Shown one piece after another: positions 33,349 to 43,098 of a stretch of 64,000 nt of DNA. The notes below the pieces were generated by a model. It ran no database searches and was not told the origin of the DNA. It worked only from the letters and a program-made list of their open reading frames with translations. The DNA comes from Margaritispora aquatica (lineage: Eukaryota; Ascomycota; Leotiomycetes; Helotiales; Discinellaceae): positions 480,658 to 544,657 of the forward strand of contig VJWN01000015.1 in the NCBI GenBank assembly GCA_007644065.1, given 5' to 3'. The position numbers were made by a program, and so were the translations under genes. The number at the start of each line of letters is the position of its first letter. Positions within the stretch are counted from its first letter, which is position 1.

Positions 33349-35854
33349 ATGTGCTCTTCGGACAGGGAATACGTCTTTGGGCGATGTTATTGTTATGACT
33401 GTGTATCGACGCCACCAGTGGAGCAGCCACCAGCATCAGAATCTGGGGAAATGGCATGGGTGAGACACGGAAATGCCATCCCACCAGCGAACAAAGCTAC
33501 AGGTATTGACCCAGCTCTCCCACCTTCGCCTGTATCGACAGTACCTTCGCCTGTCCCCTTACGCATATCTCAAAGCACATTCAACTACCGCTCTAAGCGC
33601 TCCTCGATCGTGGATTCACAGTTCCAGCGCGACGCTCCACGGAAAAGCATGGCTTCCCCGGTAGTTCGTGGTCCTCTCGACTTCACAAGCAGCTTTGAAG
33701 TGGCCCGTCCTGTTAGTGATAGGGATGGCAGAGTACAAGACTTCATAGCCGATAAGCTGCAAACCAATGCAGATTTTAAAGACATAGACTCGCTGATAGC
33801 CAAAGTCGAGGAGTCAAAGAGATTGTTGGATGTTCAGGTATGTGTCCTCTCAGATTAAGAAGCTCCAACTAACTAGTATACAGAACCAAGATGCTCGAAA
33901 GAAAATCTCAGAGCACAAACAAAAGGTTGCCAACACAAGACCTCTTAGAAGGGAGCAAAATGCAGAGTTTCAAAGGAAATACGAAAGCGTTAAGCAGCGA
34001 TTGATGATCATCACATCCTCCACATCCCCAGAACTAGCGATTGAGAAGATGAAGGGGCCAATGGAAATGCTTCGTAGGGTTGAGCTAGCTGAATCCTATG
34101 TCGAGTTATTAAAGGATGTTGGTGAGCTCAAAAAGGAAGCTCGGGCGTGTCTTCCAGATAATCCTAAAGGTGCTTTGCTATCATATACACGATTGAAGGA
34201 GCTTGCTATAATGCTTGCAGACCTGCAAGAGCCAACGGAGGGAGCAGCAGGCCATCTTGTCAACCATGTTCAAAAGACCACAGATGATCTATGGAAAGAA
34301 ATGAAGAAGATACTAACAGACGAGTTTGAGGCGGTTCTGAAAAAGTCCAATTGGCCAGAGAACCAAGCAGAGGTCACAACGGAATGGAGCGATTGTTTTA
34401 CCAAGTTGCTAGATCTCCAAACACCGGAGCTGACGGATACTCGGCAACCTGTCATTTTGTTGCCTATTGCAGTACTATCGAAGACTTTTGTTGCCCAATT
34501 CCGGTATCATTTCTTTAGCGACAAGCCTACCAACGATCCACACCAGGTTTGTTCTTCCCCTCAAGACCTAATGGTATCCTTTTGACACGCTGCAGCTTGG
34601 CAACTACTTTTTCGACTGGTTTGTGGGCACTATTGCCAAATGGGAAGACTTCCTGAGAGAGAAAATTGCGCCTGTCCTAGCTGCACACTTCAAAGGCAAT
34701 GTCGTACTCGCTGGTAATCCTTTATACGTAGATCCTGTAGCGGCGTTCGTCACAGCACTCTTGCCAATCATGAAGGAAAAGGTTGAAAGTGTGATGACAC
34801 AGATATCTAAGGAGCCACAATATGTCAGCCGCTTCATCCCACAGCTGATGACCTTCGATGAAAAGCTTCGAACGCAATTCGGCTATGATGCTGGGAATCT
34901 TGAATATGGCTGGAAGGGTCTGACCTGGGATCTACTCGAGGTCTGGTTCCCTGTCTGGTTCAATATTGAGAAGGATTTCGCATGGAAGAGATACAGGGAG
35001 ATCATCGATGACCTAGAAAACCAAGAGATCGACAGGGAGAGCGAGGGTAACAAGACCTCAGCAACATATGCGTCCTTGCAAATCAGAGACTTGTTGGTCT
35101 ATGTAACTCAACAGTACAAGGGAGTGCGTAGATTTCAGTATAAGGTGAAGTTTCTGATTGACATTCAAGCCGAAATTCTTGACGACTATGTAAAGTCGTT
35201 GAGGGAATCATTGGATATCTACGTGCAGATGAAGACCATCGGCCGAGCAATGTTCAGCCGACAGGATCTTGATAAGACCAAGGGCATCAATGGCCTTAAA
35301 CGTCTTTGCAGAGTGTATTGCAGCGCAGACCATCTCACTACGCTGTGCAAAGAATGGTCGAACGAAGAGGTAAGCTGGTCATCTATCAACTTCATGAGTT
35401 TCCTAACATCTCGCAGTTCTTCATCGTCCTCTGGGACGAGCTCCAGGAGCGCGCTAAGCACACAGATCGAAATACCAAGCTTACAGGCGACATGAGTCTT
35501 TCCGAAGTCAAGGATGTCACATCTAGCGCAGTCGATACGGATGACATGGGCTCCGTGTTCGACTTTACGATCGAGCACCTGACGGAGGTAAGGAAGCGAG
35601 CCGAGGAATTGATCATTAAGCATGCTGCGGGTCTAAGGGTGGGACTTAGGCTCGAGGCAGAATATCTCCTGAACGATGTCTTGAGCCTCAGCGCATCGAG
35701 GTCGCTTCGTAGAAAGTTTGCGCAGGCGGTCATTGAGCAGGGAGGCTATGAAGTGGAGGAGGAGGAAGAAGAAGAGGGAAGAGATGGAGAGGAAAGCAAT
35801 ACGGGAGGTGAAGAGGGTGAGGGACGTGTAGCTGAGGTAGATAGGAGGGAGTGA
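33349..35854 (+). CDS. TIP20: RINT1/Tip20 family vesicle-tethering protein (Dsl1 complex)
   Basis: Exons 33349-33837, 33884-34546, 34596-35369 and 35417-35854 join in phase 0 and encode 787 residues. Tip20/RINT1 is an ER-bound subunit of the Dsl1 complex that tethers Golgi-derived COPI vesicles. After about 110 poorly conserved residues comes the typical family entry VQDFIADKLQTNADFKDIDSLIAKVEE, followed by coiled coil (QNQDARKKISEHKQKVANTR), then the long helical body with YFFDWFVGTIAKWEDFLREKIAP, WLLEVW-like TWDLLEVWFPVW, and the C-terminal YCSADHLTTLCKEW block. The tail is an acidic EEEEEEEGRDGEE stretch. The true start could be the later in-frame ATG at 33451; the first 34 residues, rich in Cys, look unlike coding sequence. 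The gene is divergent from DNA ligase I. Confidence 0.88.
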
Positions 35855-36419
35855 GTAGATGTCTCCAGGAGGTATTTGAATAGAACAGAATGTGATTTCA
35901 CTGCATGGTTGTCACTATCCTTCTTATGCATTCATCAAGAGGGCGGATCCTGGATAGACAAATACACGGACTCAATAATCCGATAGACATCATACTTAGA
36001 GAAAGGGATAATTATCATCACTCGTATGGTAGTTCAAAATAGCATATTTAGAATCCTATTCCCTAAGCTGATCTTATATTAGAATGTAGTGCATCCATTA
36101 GTCAAGGAGGAAGGTTAGGTTTATCCGAACTGGTGTAAGATCTAAAAATGACTGTAAACGAGATTAATTTACAAAGCACATTCATTCACTGTTGCGTTCT
36201 TTTGATCGATTGTTAAGTTGTCAAATGTGTGATTTATCGACTATCTATCTACATAGACTACAAAGACCAAGCCTTGGTCAATTCAAAGGTATCATTCCCA
36301 ACGCCTGCTAAGTCAACCGTCCCTCATGTTCATGATTTCGTCATCGAGTCCAGAGAAATGCCAGCAATCCTCCATTTTATCCTCCTCCCCATGTTCATCT
36401 TTCGCAGTCTGTGGAGCTC
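35855..36419. other. Convergent intergenic region
   Basis: About 560 bp, AT-rich, with no gene supported. Presumably two 3' UTRs. Confidence 0.5.
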
Positions 36420-37193
36420 TCAGTGCCGATATGAAGGCGGCGGCGTCTTGCTCGATGACCTGACACTGCTCCCGCCCGCAGAACTAGGTACGTCGAACCT
36501 CACGCGCGACGCCACAGGCTCTGGCGTCCTTGACCTCCTCTCGCGTCTCGATGAGGTCGGCGGTGCGAGTGTCGCAGGAGTTTGGGACTGTGACCAATGT
36601 GCTGGCCAGCCTGTAGGAGGTGCATGTGGGTCTTGTTGCGGAGGTCGCACCGGTTCGTCGTCTGTCCAGCCATACTTCATGTCCTGTGGTGGTGTGTAGT
36701 TTGCTGCTACTGGGACGGTATTGTATGCTGGCGGCGGAGGGATATGCATTGCTGGTGCATGGTGTGGATAGGGTGCTTGCTGAAATGGTGGCGTGAAAGT
36801 TGGTGCTGAAACTTGAGCGTGGTATAAAGGCATTGGAGCCTGTTGCTGAGGCGGTGGAATGTTCATTTGTTGCTGTGATGATTTGCCACTGTCTCGTCTT
36901 GGTGGCGGGGTATCGTGTGTGTATTTCCCCTCTTCAGAATGTATTCGATCATGTCTGTCCCTCCTCTCGCGCCGCTCACGACGTCTCTCATTGCTGTCAG
37001 GACTATGCGATCTCCTTCGTCTGTGGCCTGAGGTTGAAGATGGTCGGTCGGGAGGCGAAGAGTAGATGCGATATTGAGACTCTTCTAGCGCAGCAGCTTC
37101 TTCGGCGAGACGCACTTTTTCCTTCTTGTTCTTCTGATGTTTATGAATTAGATAGCCCGCTGCTACAAGCTCGAGACCACCAAGAATAACCAT
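36420..37193 (-). CDS. Small protein with hydrophobic N-terminus and Pro/Gln/Arg-rich body
   Basis: One exon, 257 residues, starting at MVILGGLELVAAGYLIH. This choice places a short hydrophobic segment at the extreme N-terminus; a longer upstream frame has no ATG. KHQKNKKEK and a helix rich in Glu and Ala follow immediately, giving a membrane- or lipid-associated start with a basic collar. The rest is disordered: HRRRRSHSPDSNERRRERRERRDR, a Pro/Gln/Tyr-rich middle with repeated PPPQQQ/PPPAY motifs, and a Ser/Pro end with SSKTPPPSYRH. I recall similar GGLE-VAAGYL-type proteins as conserved hypotheticals in filamentous fungi. No enzymatic signature is visible and the function is unknown. Confidence 0.75.
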   Translation of the reverse strand: MVILGGLELVAAGYLIHKHQKNKKEKVRLAEEAAALEESQYRIYSSPPDRPSSTSGHRRRRSHSPDSNERRRERRERRDRHDRIHSEEGKYTHDTPPPRRDSGKSSQQQMNIPPPQQQAPMPLYHAQVSAPTFTPPFQQAPYPHHAPAMHIPPPPAYNTVPVAANYTPPQDMKYGWTDDEPVRPPQQDPHAPPTGWPAHWSQSQTPATLAPPTSSRRERRSRTPEPVASRVRFDVPSSAGGSSVRSSSKTPPPSYRH

Positions 37194-38040
37194 ATTGATG
37201 CTGTGGCGATTTTTTGAGGAAATTGTATTGCTGGATCGTGTGGTTCGTATATTGCGCTGAAGTGAAGAGAAGGCGATGTGAAGTTGGAGAGAAAAAGGTG
37301 TGGGAAAAGGGTAGGTTTTGTAGCTGCTGAGTCTAAGGAAAGTTTGCTTACTATTATTTATCTTACCTGCCAATTTATTGATATGGGATGATGATGTCTT
37401 GTGCCATGTGCCCTCCCATGAGGCTGAGCTATTTCAAGCTGATGGAGGGGCAAGTTTGGGTAAAGGCACCGGCCTGACCGATAAACGATCAGCAATTGGA
37501 TGCAGCTTATTTTCTGATGCAACCGCCGAGGATCCGGGGTGCCGCTTGAGCCAACCATGACTGTCTTGGATGACGGGCTTCTAGCAAGGCCGAAAATTGG
37601 AAACCTTCACAGCCTTGGCCGAGGATTGTTTGGTTGAGGATTGATTGTGTGTGTGGAACTGAAGTTGGTTTTCTTGAGGTGTGGAGGAGGATTGGGACGA
37701 AAAGCAGCCAACTTAGGTAGAGTATCTGCCATATAGCTCACGTGATCTGATATGCAAAGGCAACAACTCTTACACCCTCATATATAAGGCCACAATCAAG
37801 CGAACGATAACCCCTGCAAGCACATCATCCGCGACCGCAGGACTGGCGTCGACTGAAGTCAAAGAAACGCGGTCAAGAAATATTTGTCATTTTTATATCT
37901 TCATTTCTTCCTTCATCTACAAAGGTCTTAGCTCCTTGTACATATCAATCGGCTGCTCGCAAGTCACACAATCTCTTTAAGACTACCAACACATTCATTC
38001 CGCTGACCCGTGCGGTGGAGGGGTATTTGTAGCTTGGAAA
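37194..38040. other. Divergent promoter region of the 36.4 kb gene and the mitochondrial carrier
   Basis: About 850 bp. It includes a TATA element near the carrier side (see separate entry). Open frames in it are under 70 codons. A pyrimidine-rich leader precedes the carrier ATG. Confidence 0.5.
37781..37787 (+). promoter_or_regulatory. TATA box candidate upstream of the mitochondrial carrier
   Basis: TATATAA in the context ctcaTATATAAggcc, 254-260 bp before the carrier ATG. A C/T-rich stretch and candidate start region follow. This is the clearest TATA element in the window in a position consistent with a downstream gene. Confidence 0.5.
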
Positions 38041-39180
38041 ATGGCAGACATTGCTGCTGAGATGGAGGACGGTGGAATGATGAGGACGCTGAAGGATCTC
38101 TTTGCTGGAGCCGCCGGCGGAATAGCTCAAGTCCTTTTGGGTAAGTTTGGTTCCTGCATCTTTCAACTTTCTCCTCTTATCCAATCATCTTCTCATTTCA
38201 TAACCTCAATTCGATATCACGTGTGGAAGGTGGGGGTTATGAAATACTCAAATGAGCAGGACTTGGAATGTTTTCATTGCATCTTATTTGAGATGCATTG
38301 GTATCGACTAAATATTCTGATGGGAAACGACTCTATAATTAGACCCTGACCTCACTAACACACACTAGGTCAACCTTTCGACATTGTGAAAGTTCGTCTC
38401 CAAACCACAACACAATACCCAAATGCTCTAGCAGCAGCGAAGACCATATATGCCAAGGAAGGGCCACTTGCCTTCTACAAAGGGACACTCACTCCCTTGA
38501 TTGGAATCGGAGCATGTGTCTCCGTCCAATTTGGTGCCTTCCATGAAGCACGCAGGCGAATTGAAGCCTACAACACGAGCAAAAACCCGCTCATGCCAGG
38601 CCTTTCTTACTCCCAGTACTACGCTGCTGGTGCCTTTGCCGGTATCGCCAATTCTGTTATCTCAGGTCCTATCGAGCATGTCCGAATTAGACTTCAAACT
38701 CAACCACATGGTGCAGCAAGACTGTATTCTGGTCCATTGGACTGCGTGCGAAAGCTTTCTGCTCACGAGGGTGTGTTGAAAGGCCTTTACCGTGGAGAGG
38801 CAGTTACTATTCTTCGAGAAGCACAAGCCTATGGAGTCTGGTTCTTGGCCTTCGAGTACATGATGAATGCCGATGCAGCCAGGAACAAAATCGATCGTAG
38901 CACCATTCCTTCCTACAAGATTGCTTTCTACGGTGGTCTTGCTGGTGAGGCACTCTGGCTCGCAAGTTACCCCTTGGATGTGGTGAAGAGCAAGATGCAG
39001 AGTGATGGATTTGGAAAGGAGATGAAGTACAAGAGTATGACAGACTGCTTCAAGCAGACGTACAGAGGTGAAGGGTTGAGAGGATTCTGGAAGGGCATTG
39101 CACCAACACTGCTGAGAGCTATGCCGGTGAGTGCGGGTACATTTGCGGTGGTTGAGATGACGATGAGGGCTATAAGCTAG
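38041..39180 (+). CDS. YMC1: Mitochondrial carrier, Ymc1/Ymc2 type
   Basis: Exons 38041-38140 and 38369-39180 encode 303 residues, the usual carrier length. Three tandem carrier repeats are visible, each with its signature: QPFDIVKVRLQT, GPIEHVRIRLQT and YPLDVVKSKMQ. The DLFAGAAGGIAQVLLGQPFD and KGTLTPLIGIGACVSVQFGAFHEA blocks are characteristic of the Ymc1/carnitine-acylcarnitine-like subfamily of the inner mitochondrial membrane. Subfamily substrates are debated (amino acids, glutamate-linked metabolites), so I name the subfamily and not the cargo. The 228-nt intron, long for this window, splits the first signature just before QPFD. The start has an A at -3 (aaaATGgca). Confidence 0.93.
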
Positions 39181-40564
39181 AGAAATGATCTGGGGAGTAT
39201 TGGGATTTTGGAGGAACATTTGATCTAATTTAAAGAGGAAAGATCAACTCTTCCTTGGGCATTGTATAGGTTTGAAAACTGCGTGCTTTAGCCTTTGAGA
39301 TACACAATTGAGTTTTGTAGCTAATCAAGTTGAAATGTCATTATTTGGAGTCTATTATTTTCCGATTGGAAGTATTCCCTTCATTGTAGCTGCCAAGTGG
39401 CTCCATATAATAAACACCATCCTCTCCCCTTTAATTCCTAGCAAACAAGTCCTCATCTGCATTCAAAACACTCAATAGCCCCTCCCATTTCAAAAATGCC
39501 ACCACTTCCCCTCCACGCCCCCACCATTGTCCCACATCTTCCAGCCTTCAAACCCATCATACCTCTCACGATCTACATGTCCATATCTCGCGCTCATCTC
39601 CGCACCCCTCAACAGCGCTTATCTCCAACTGCTTCAACCTCACCACGCCGCCCACGCGGTCTTACCGTACCATGCTGGGCATAGAGCGCATGGATCAAGC
39701 GGGATTCCTTGTACATCTACTGTGGAAAGCTGAATGGGCTTGAGGCGGCCGCAGGCGTAGGCGAGTGCTGAGGGTCGGTAGGGATTGGCAGGGCGGAAGG
39801 ATGTGTTGCTCGTTTCTGAGACGAGGGACGGGGTGTGGTTTGGTTAGGAGAATTTGAGGTTCTTGCTGTGTTGGTTTTTGATGGCGACTTAGATACGTCT
39901 CGCTCCGCTGCTTGGATGGACGATGGTGAGGGTGGTTGGTGAAAGGATATGGTCATCTTTAACATATTGGGCTCATGATTCATTGTACGAGGAGAGAATA
40001 TTGATTGAGAATTGCAACAGATAGGATGAATGTTTTATTGGTGATTTGTATGTTTAATACCACTACCTTTCCACTTGGTGAAGTGACGTACTCTTCTATG
40101 CTGTGCTATGCTATAGTTAAGTGATATCTCTTATTCTTTTTTTCGTAAATCTCGAAATATTCTATACGCGAACTTATCTAAAAGCATATCATTACAGCCC
40201 CAAATCTGGTTGCGAGAAAGAGAAATTTGATGAATCAATGATACATCTGAAATCTTCAACGATTCTCAAATGAAAAAAAAACCTCAGTGGTTTTTACTTG
40301 AATGTTCGTTCCCATCTAAGCAATATTAATCATCTAAGGTTACTAGTTGATTGAACACATAATGCTTGTTGATTCACAGGCAACCAGCAAGAAAATCTCT
40401 ATAAAGTCGATGCCTGATAACTGGAATCTGCCAGTTCATCCAACGCAATCCTCGGCCATCAAATAGCTCCAAGCATCAACCAAGAGCCACAACGCAAACA
40501 CCAAGATACAAACAGAAACAGAAACTTAGCACAACTTTACTACGCCATCATTATCCCAACCAAA
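39181..40564. other. Intergenic region with an ambiguous small coding locus
   Basis: No gene is supported with confidence. Plus strand: a CT-rich leader leads to an ATG at 39496 with a 62-codon frame. Minus strand: a 88-codon ATG frame (39983-39717) overlaps a different minus frame, about 39830-39650, that has a CTAAC branch-like sequence, a CTCAG acceptor and a GGTAAGA donor. These signals conflict, so I annotate none as a gene. 39984-40564 is AT-rich promoter for the gene at 40565. Confidence 0.35.
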
Positions 40565-41056
40565 ATGGGTCTCTTTTCACGCACCAGAGCCGCTATCGAG
40601 CCACAATACATCAAAATCACCAGTGCTGAATATGAAAGTATGAATAATTACGCCTGTGGTCGCAGGAAGCCCGACCAACGTCACATTGGCGGCCTGTCCG
40701 ATCCTTCTTTCCTCTGCCCACCTTGCAAGGCAAGAGAGCTTCGAGCGACAGGAAAAGCAGTCTTAGATCCAGCGAGAGTGCATCCCGTTCGGAGCGCGGC
40801 TATGATGTATCATATAAATAAGGAGTATTCTAGGGAGAAGGGGCGACATTCAGCACATGAGAAAGCGGAACTACTTGCTTCTGGTGTATTCATACACCCG
40901 TACACTGATAAATGTAGGTATGTCCATGAGGATGGGGCAAAGCAATGGTTTCTAGATGGAGGTGTGATCGCTCTTGGTGAGGGAGTGGACTCAAGTATGA
41001 GAGGTAAAGTGATCAGCGACTATGATACTCGTAGGGGAAGGAATTCTTGGGTCTAG
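40565..41056 (+). CDS. Small Cys-containing protein of unknown function
   Basis: One exon, 163 codons, with ATG in a strong context (ccaaaATGggt) after an A/C-rich leader typical of fungal 5' UTRs. It starts MGLFSRTR, then has YACGRRKPDQRHIGGL and, about 20 residues later, FLCPPCKARELRATG, so it could bind one zinc ion through these cysteines. The middle is basic, and another Cys occurs in DKCRYVHEDGAKQWFL. No signal peptide or membrane segment is present. I do not recognise the family; a relic exon at 42247 shows a similar Cys...CPxC pattern. Confidence 0.7.
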   Translation: MGLFSRTRAAIEPQYIKITSAEYESMNNYACGRRKPDQRHIGGLSDPSFLCPPCKARELRATGKAVLDPARVHPVRSAAMMYHINKEYSREKGRHSAHEKAELLASGVFIHPYTDKCRYVHEDGAKQWFLDGGVIALGEGVDSSMRGKVISDYDTRRGRNSWV

Positions 41057-43098
41057 TGAGCGCGACTATGGAAGCTAGAGTGGGAACGATGGAGAAGTTA
41101 TGGAGGATGAGGAGTTGAGAAAGAACTTGGACAAGTTGCATGAAGTCTGTACAAAATGCGAGGATCACTCTGCTGGGCAGGGCGGTTAGGTAGCTCACTA
41201 TAAGATTGCTTTACACCAAATGCATTGAAGATTATAGTATTATGGATTTGTGTACGAAAGATGAGAAATTCGATGCGACGAAGAGACAGAAAATGCAGAA
41301 AGGCAAAGTCTAATGAACAAAAGAAGTAGATAGTATCATATTTTCTTTCTATCTGGGTTCGAAGCAGTCTCGTACTTAAGTATAAATAATGGATAATTGG
41401 TGCTTAGGGTGATATTAAGGAGTTAAATGTTGTTGGTGTGAAGGATTGGAGCATGAAGTTTGAGCATAGGTTTGTATGTTTGAGAAATCAGTAGCCCATA
41501 CAGCATTGATGCTGGTCGACGATTATTTGATCATAAGTATTAAACATAACGAACGAAGTGGCTCTCTTTGGTAGGCGATAGATATGGAGGTAGCTTTGAC
41601 ACCGTACTTAGAGCTAAGGTACCTTAGCCAATGCTAATCACATGATTCATGGAACCAGATGTGACCTATAAATCTCCAAGTAACATATTTTGTGACATCG
41701 AACCAGCCGGCAGTCAAGAACGTCTCACTTGATCAGGACAAGGCTGGTTCCGCGGTCAACAACTAACGAATTCAATTCGTCGCCTACCTATCTTGAAAAA
41801 TCTCTTCTCCGCTTCGGCGATGTGAGGTTTTCTAATGATGTCCCGTCGTCTATACGGGGCTCAGGAGTTTTGCTACTTTGACTTTTGATATTTTTTGGTC
41901 ACAAAAATGGTAGGCGAGACTATCGACGCGCCGACGATGGAGCGACCACGGGAGTTGCACGCGCTTGGGGAATGGGTTTCTGGGAGTTGGTTTTGAAAAC
42001 TCCTACGTCGTTTGAATCAATACTGAAACTTCGAAGGTGAATAGGTTTACCTCGAAATTTTGGGGATTTGATATTATTTGATATTGGCAATCACAACAAC
42101 ATAGCGTCCACCTGATTCACTTGTCCCTCTTCAAATCTATTTCTTCGACTTTATTTGAATGCTTAATATGATGGCGATTCTACTAGCCCTACACACAACT
42201 ATCCACTCAGCTCAAAAAGTGCTCGAGCTACCAATGTGACCGATAACGCTGCGCCACGCGCGAGCTCAAGCCCGACGAATCCCAATTTATTTGTCCTATC
42301 TGTCTACATAAACATAAAGACTGCTGGGACGGACGAATCAGCCATGAGGCGTTCCAAGATTTCCCAAGGCCCACGGTTCTAAAGCACACAGATATAGAGG
42401 ATAGAGGGAGGTATCTAGGTGACAATGGAGAGAAGAATTGGGATAGGGATCTTGAGATTACGAGGGAGATGGATAAGCAGAAGGAGGGGGTTGGAGAGAG
42501 AGAGAAGACCAGAACAGAGAGGTGGTATTGAGCCGAGGTTACGGAGGATTAAAATGGAAGTGAACAGTAGGAGGATAACAAAGGGTGGCTGTATTGTGTG
42601 TTATATTCTTTTGCTTTTTGTTTGTTAAGTGGTAAGGTCCATTAGAAATGAGGATTGATCTGGTTATATCGACCTTGTGCTTTTAAGTACAATAAAACTT
42701 ATGGCATGTGCTTATTATGGCTTTTTTCTCTCTAGTAGACTAAGTGCCGTGCGTTATGTCGTCGAGCGTCTTTTATCGCGAATTTTTGAAGTGATTGAGC
42801 TTCCGTTTTCTCGTTCTCGCTTCGCTGAACCATGAGCACATTGGAACTCGAACTGCCACATTGTCTCTTGCGTCATGTTTTCTCTAGTGTGGTATGCGTC
42901 TTTGCAGCTCTGCCAGAATCCAAAAATGAAGAGTAGGGTTTAAACAGTCAAGAACATCATTAATCATTTCGTGGTATGTTACATTACATCGCATGCAGTT
43001 CCCAGATCCAACTCCACAAAGACACAACCCAAACCAGCTACCAAGCTTCCAGTTGATCCAACCATGACCATGCAGTCCCATCACAAATCAAGCCAATA
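41057..43098. other. Intergenic region containing a cryptic exon
   Basis: About 2 kb. Apart from the cryptic frame at 42247-42531 I see no supportable gene. The stretch 41170-41660 is AT-rich; 41880-41960 is more GC-rich, with a short ATG frame of 29 codons that I do not credit. Confidence 0.45.
42247..42531 (+). pseudogene. Cryptic Cys-rich coding relic or internal/terminal exon
   Basis: An open stretch of 94 codons plus stop, entered directly after an in-frame TAA (42244-42246) and lacking a usable ATG. Its content looks like real protein: CATRELKPDESQFICPICLH, KHKDCWDGRISHEAFQDFPRP, then KHTDIEDRGRYLGDNGEKNWDRDLEITREMDKQ. Upstream of the TAA the same frame continues as KKCSSYQCDR, so a nonsense mutation in a Cys-rich protein is plausible; a missed intron is the alternative. 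The possible zinc-binding CPIC resembles the gene at 40565. Confidence 0.45.

Noticed and set aside
37806..37818. GATAACCCCTGCA also occurs at 60597-60609, both near promoters, suggesting a shared element.
   Set aside because: Dozens of 13-base matches are expected by chance in 64 kb, and the flanks differ.
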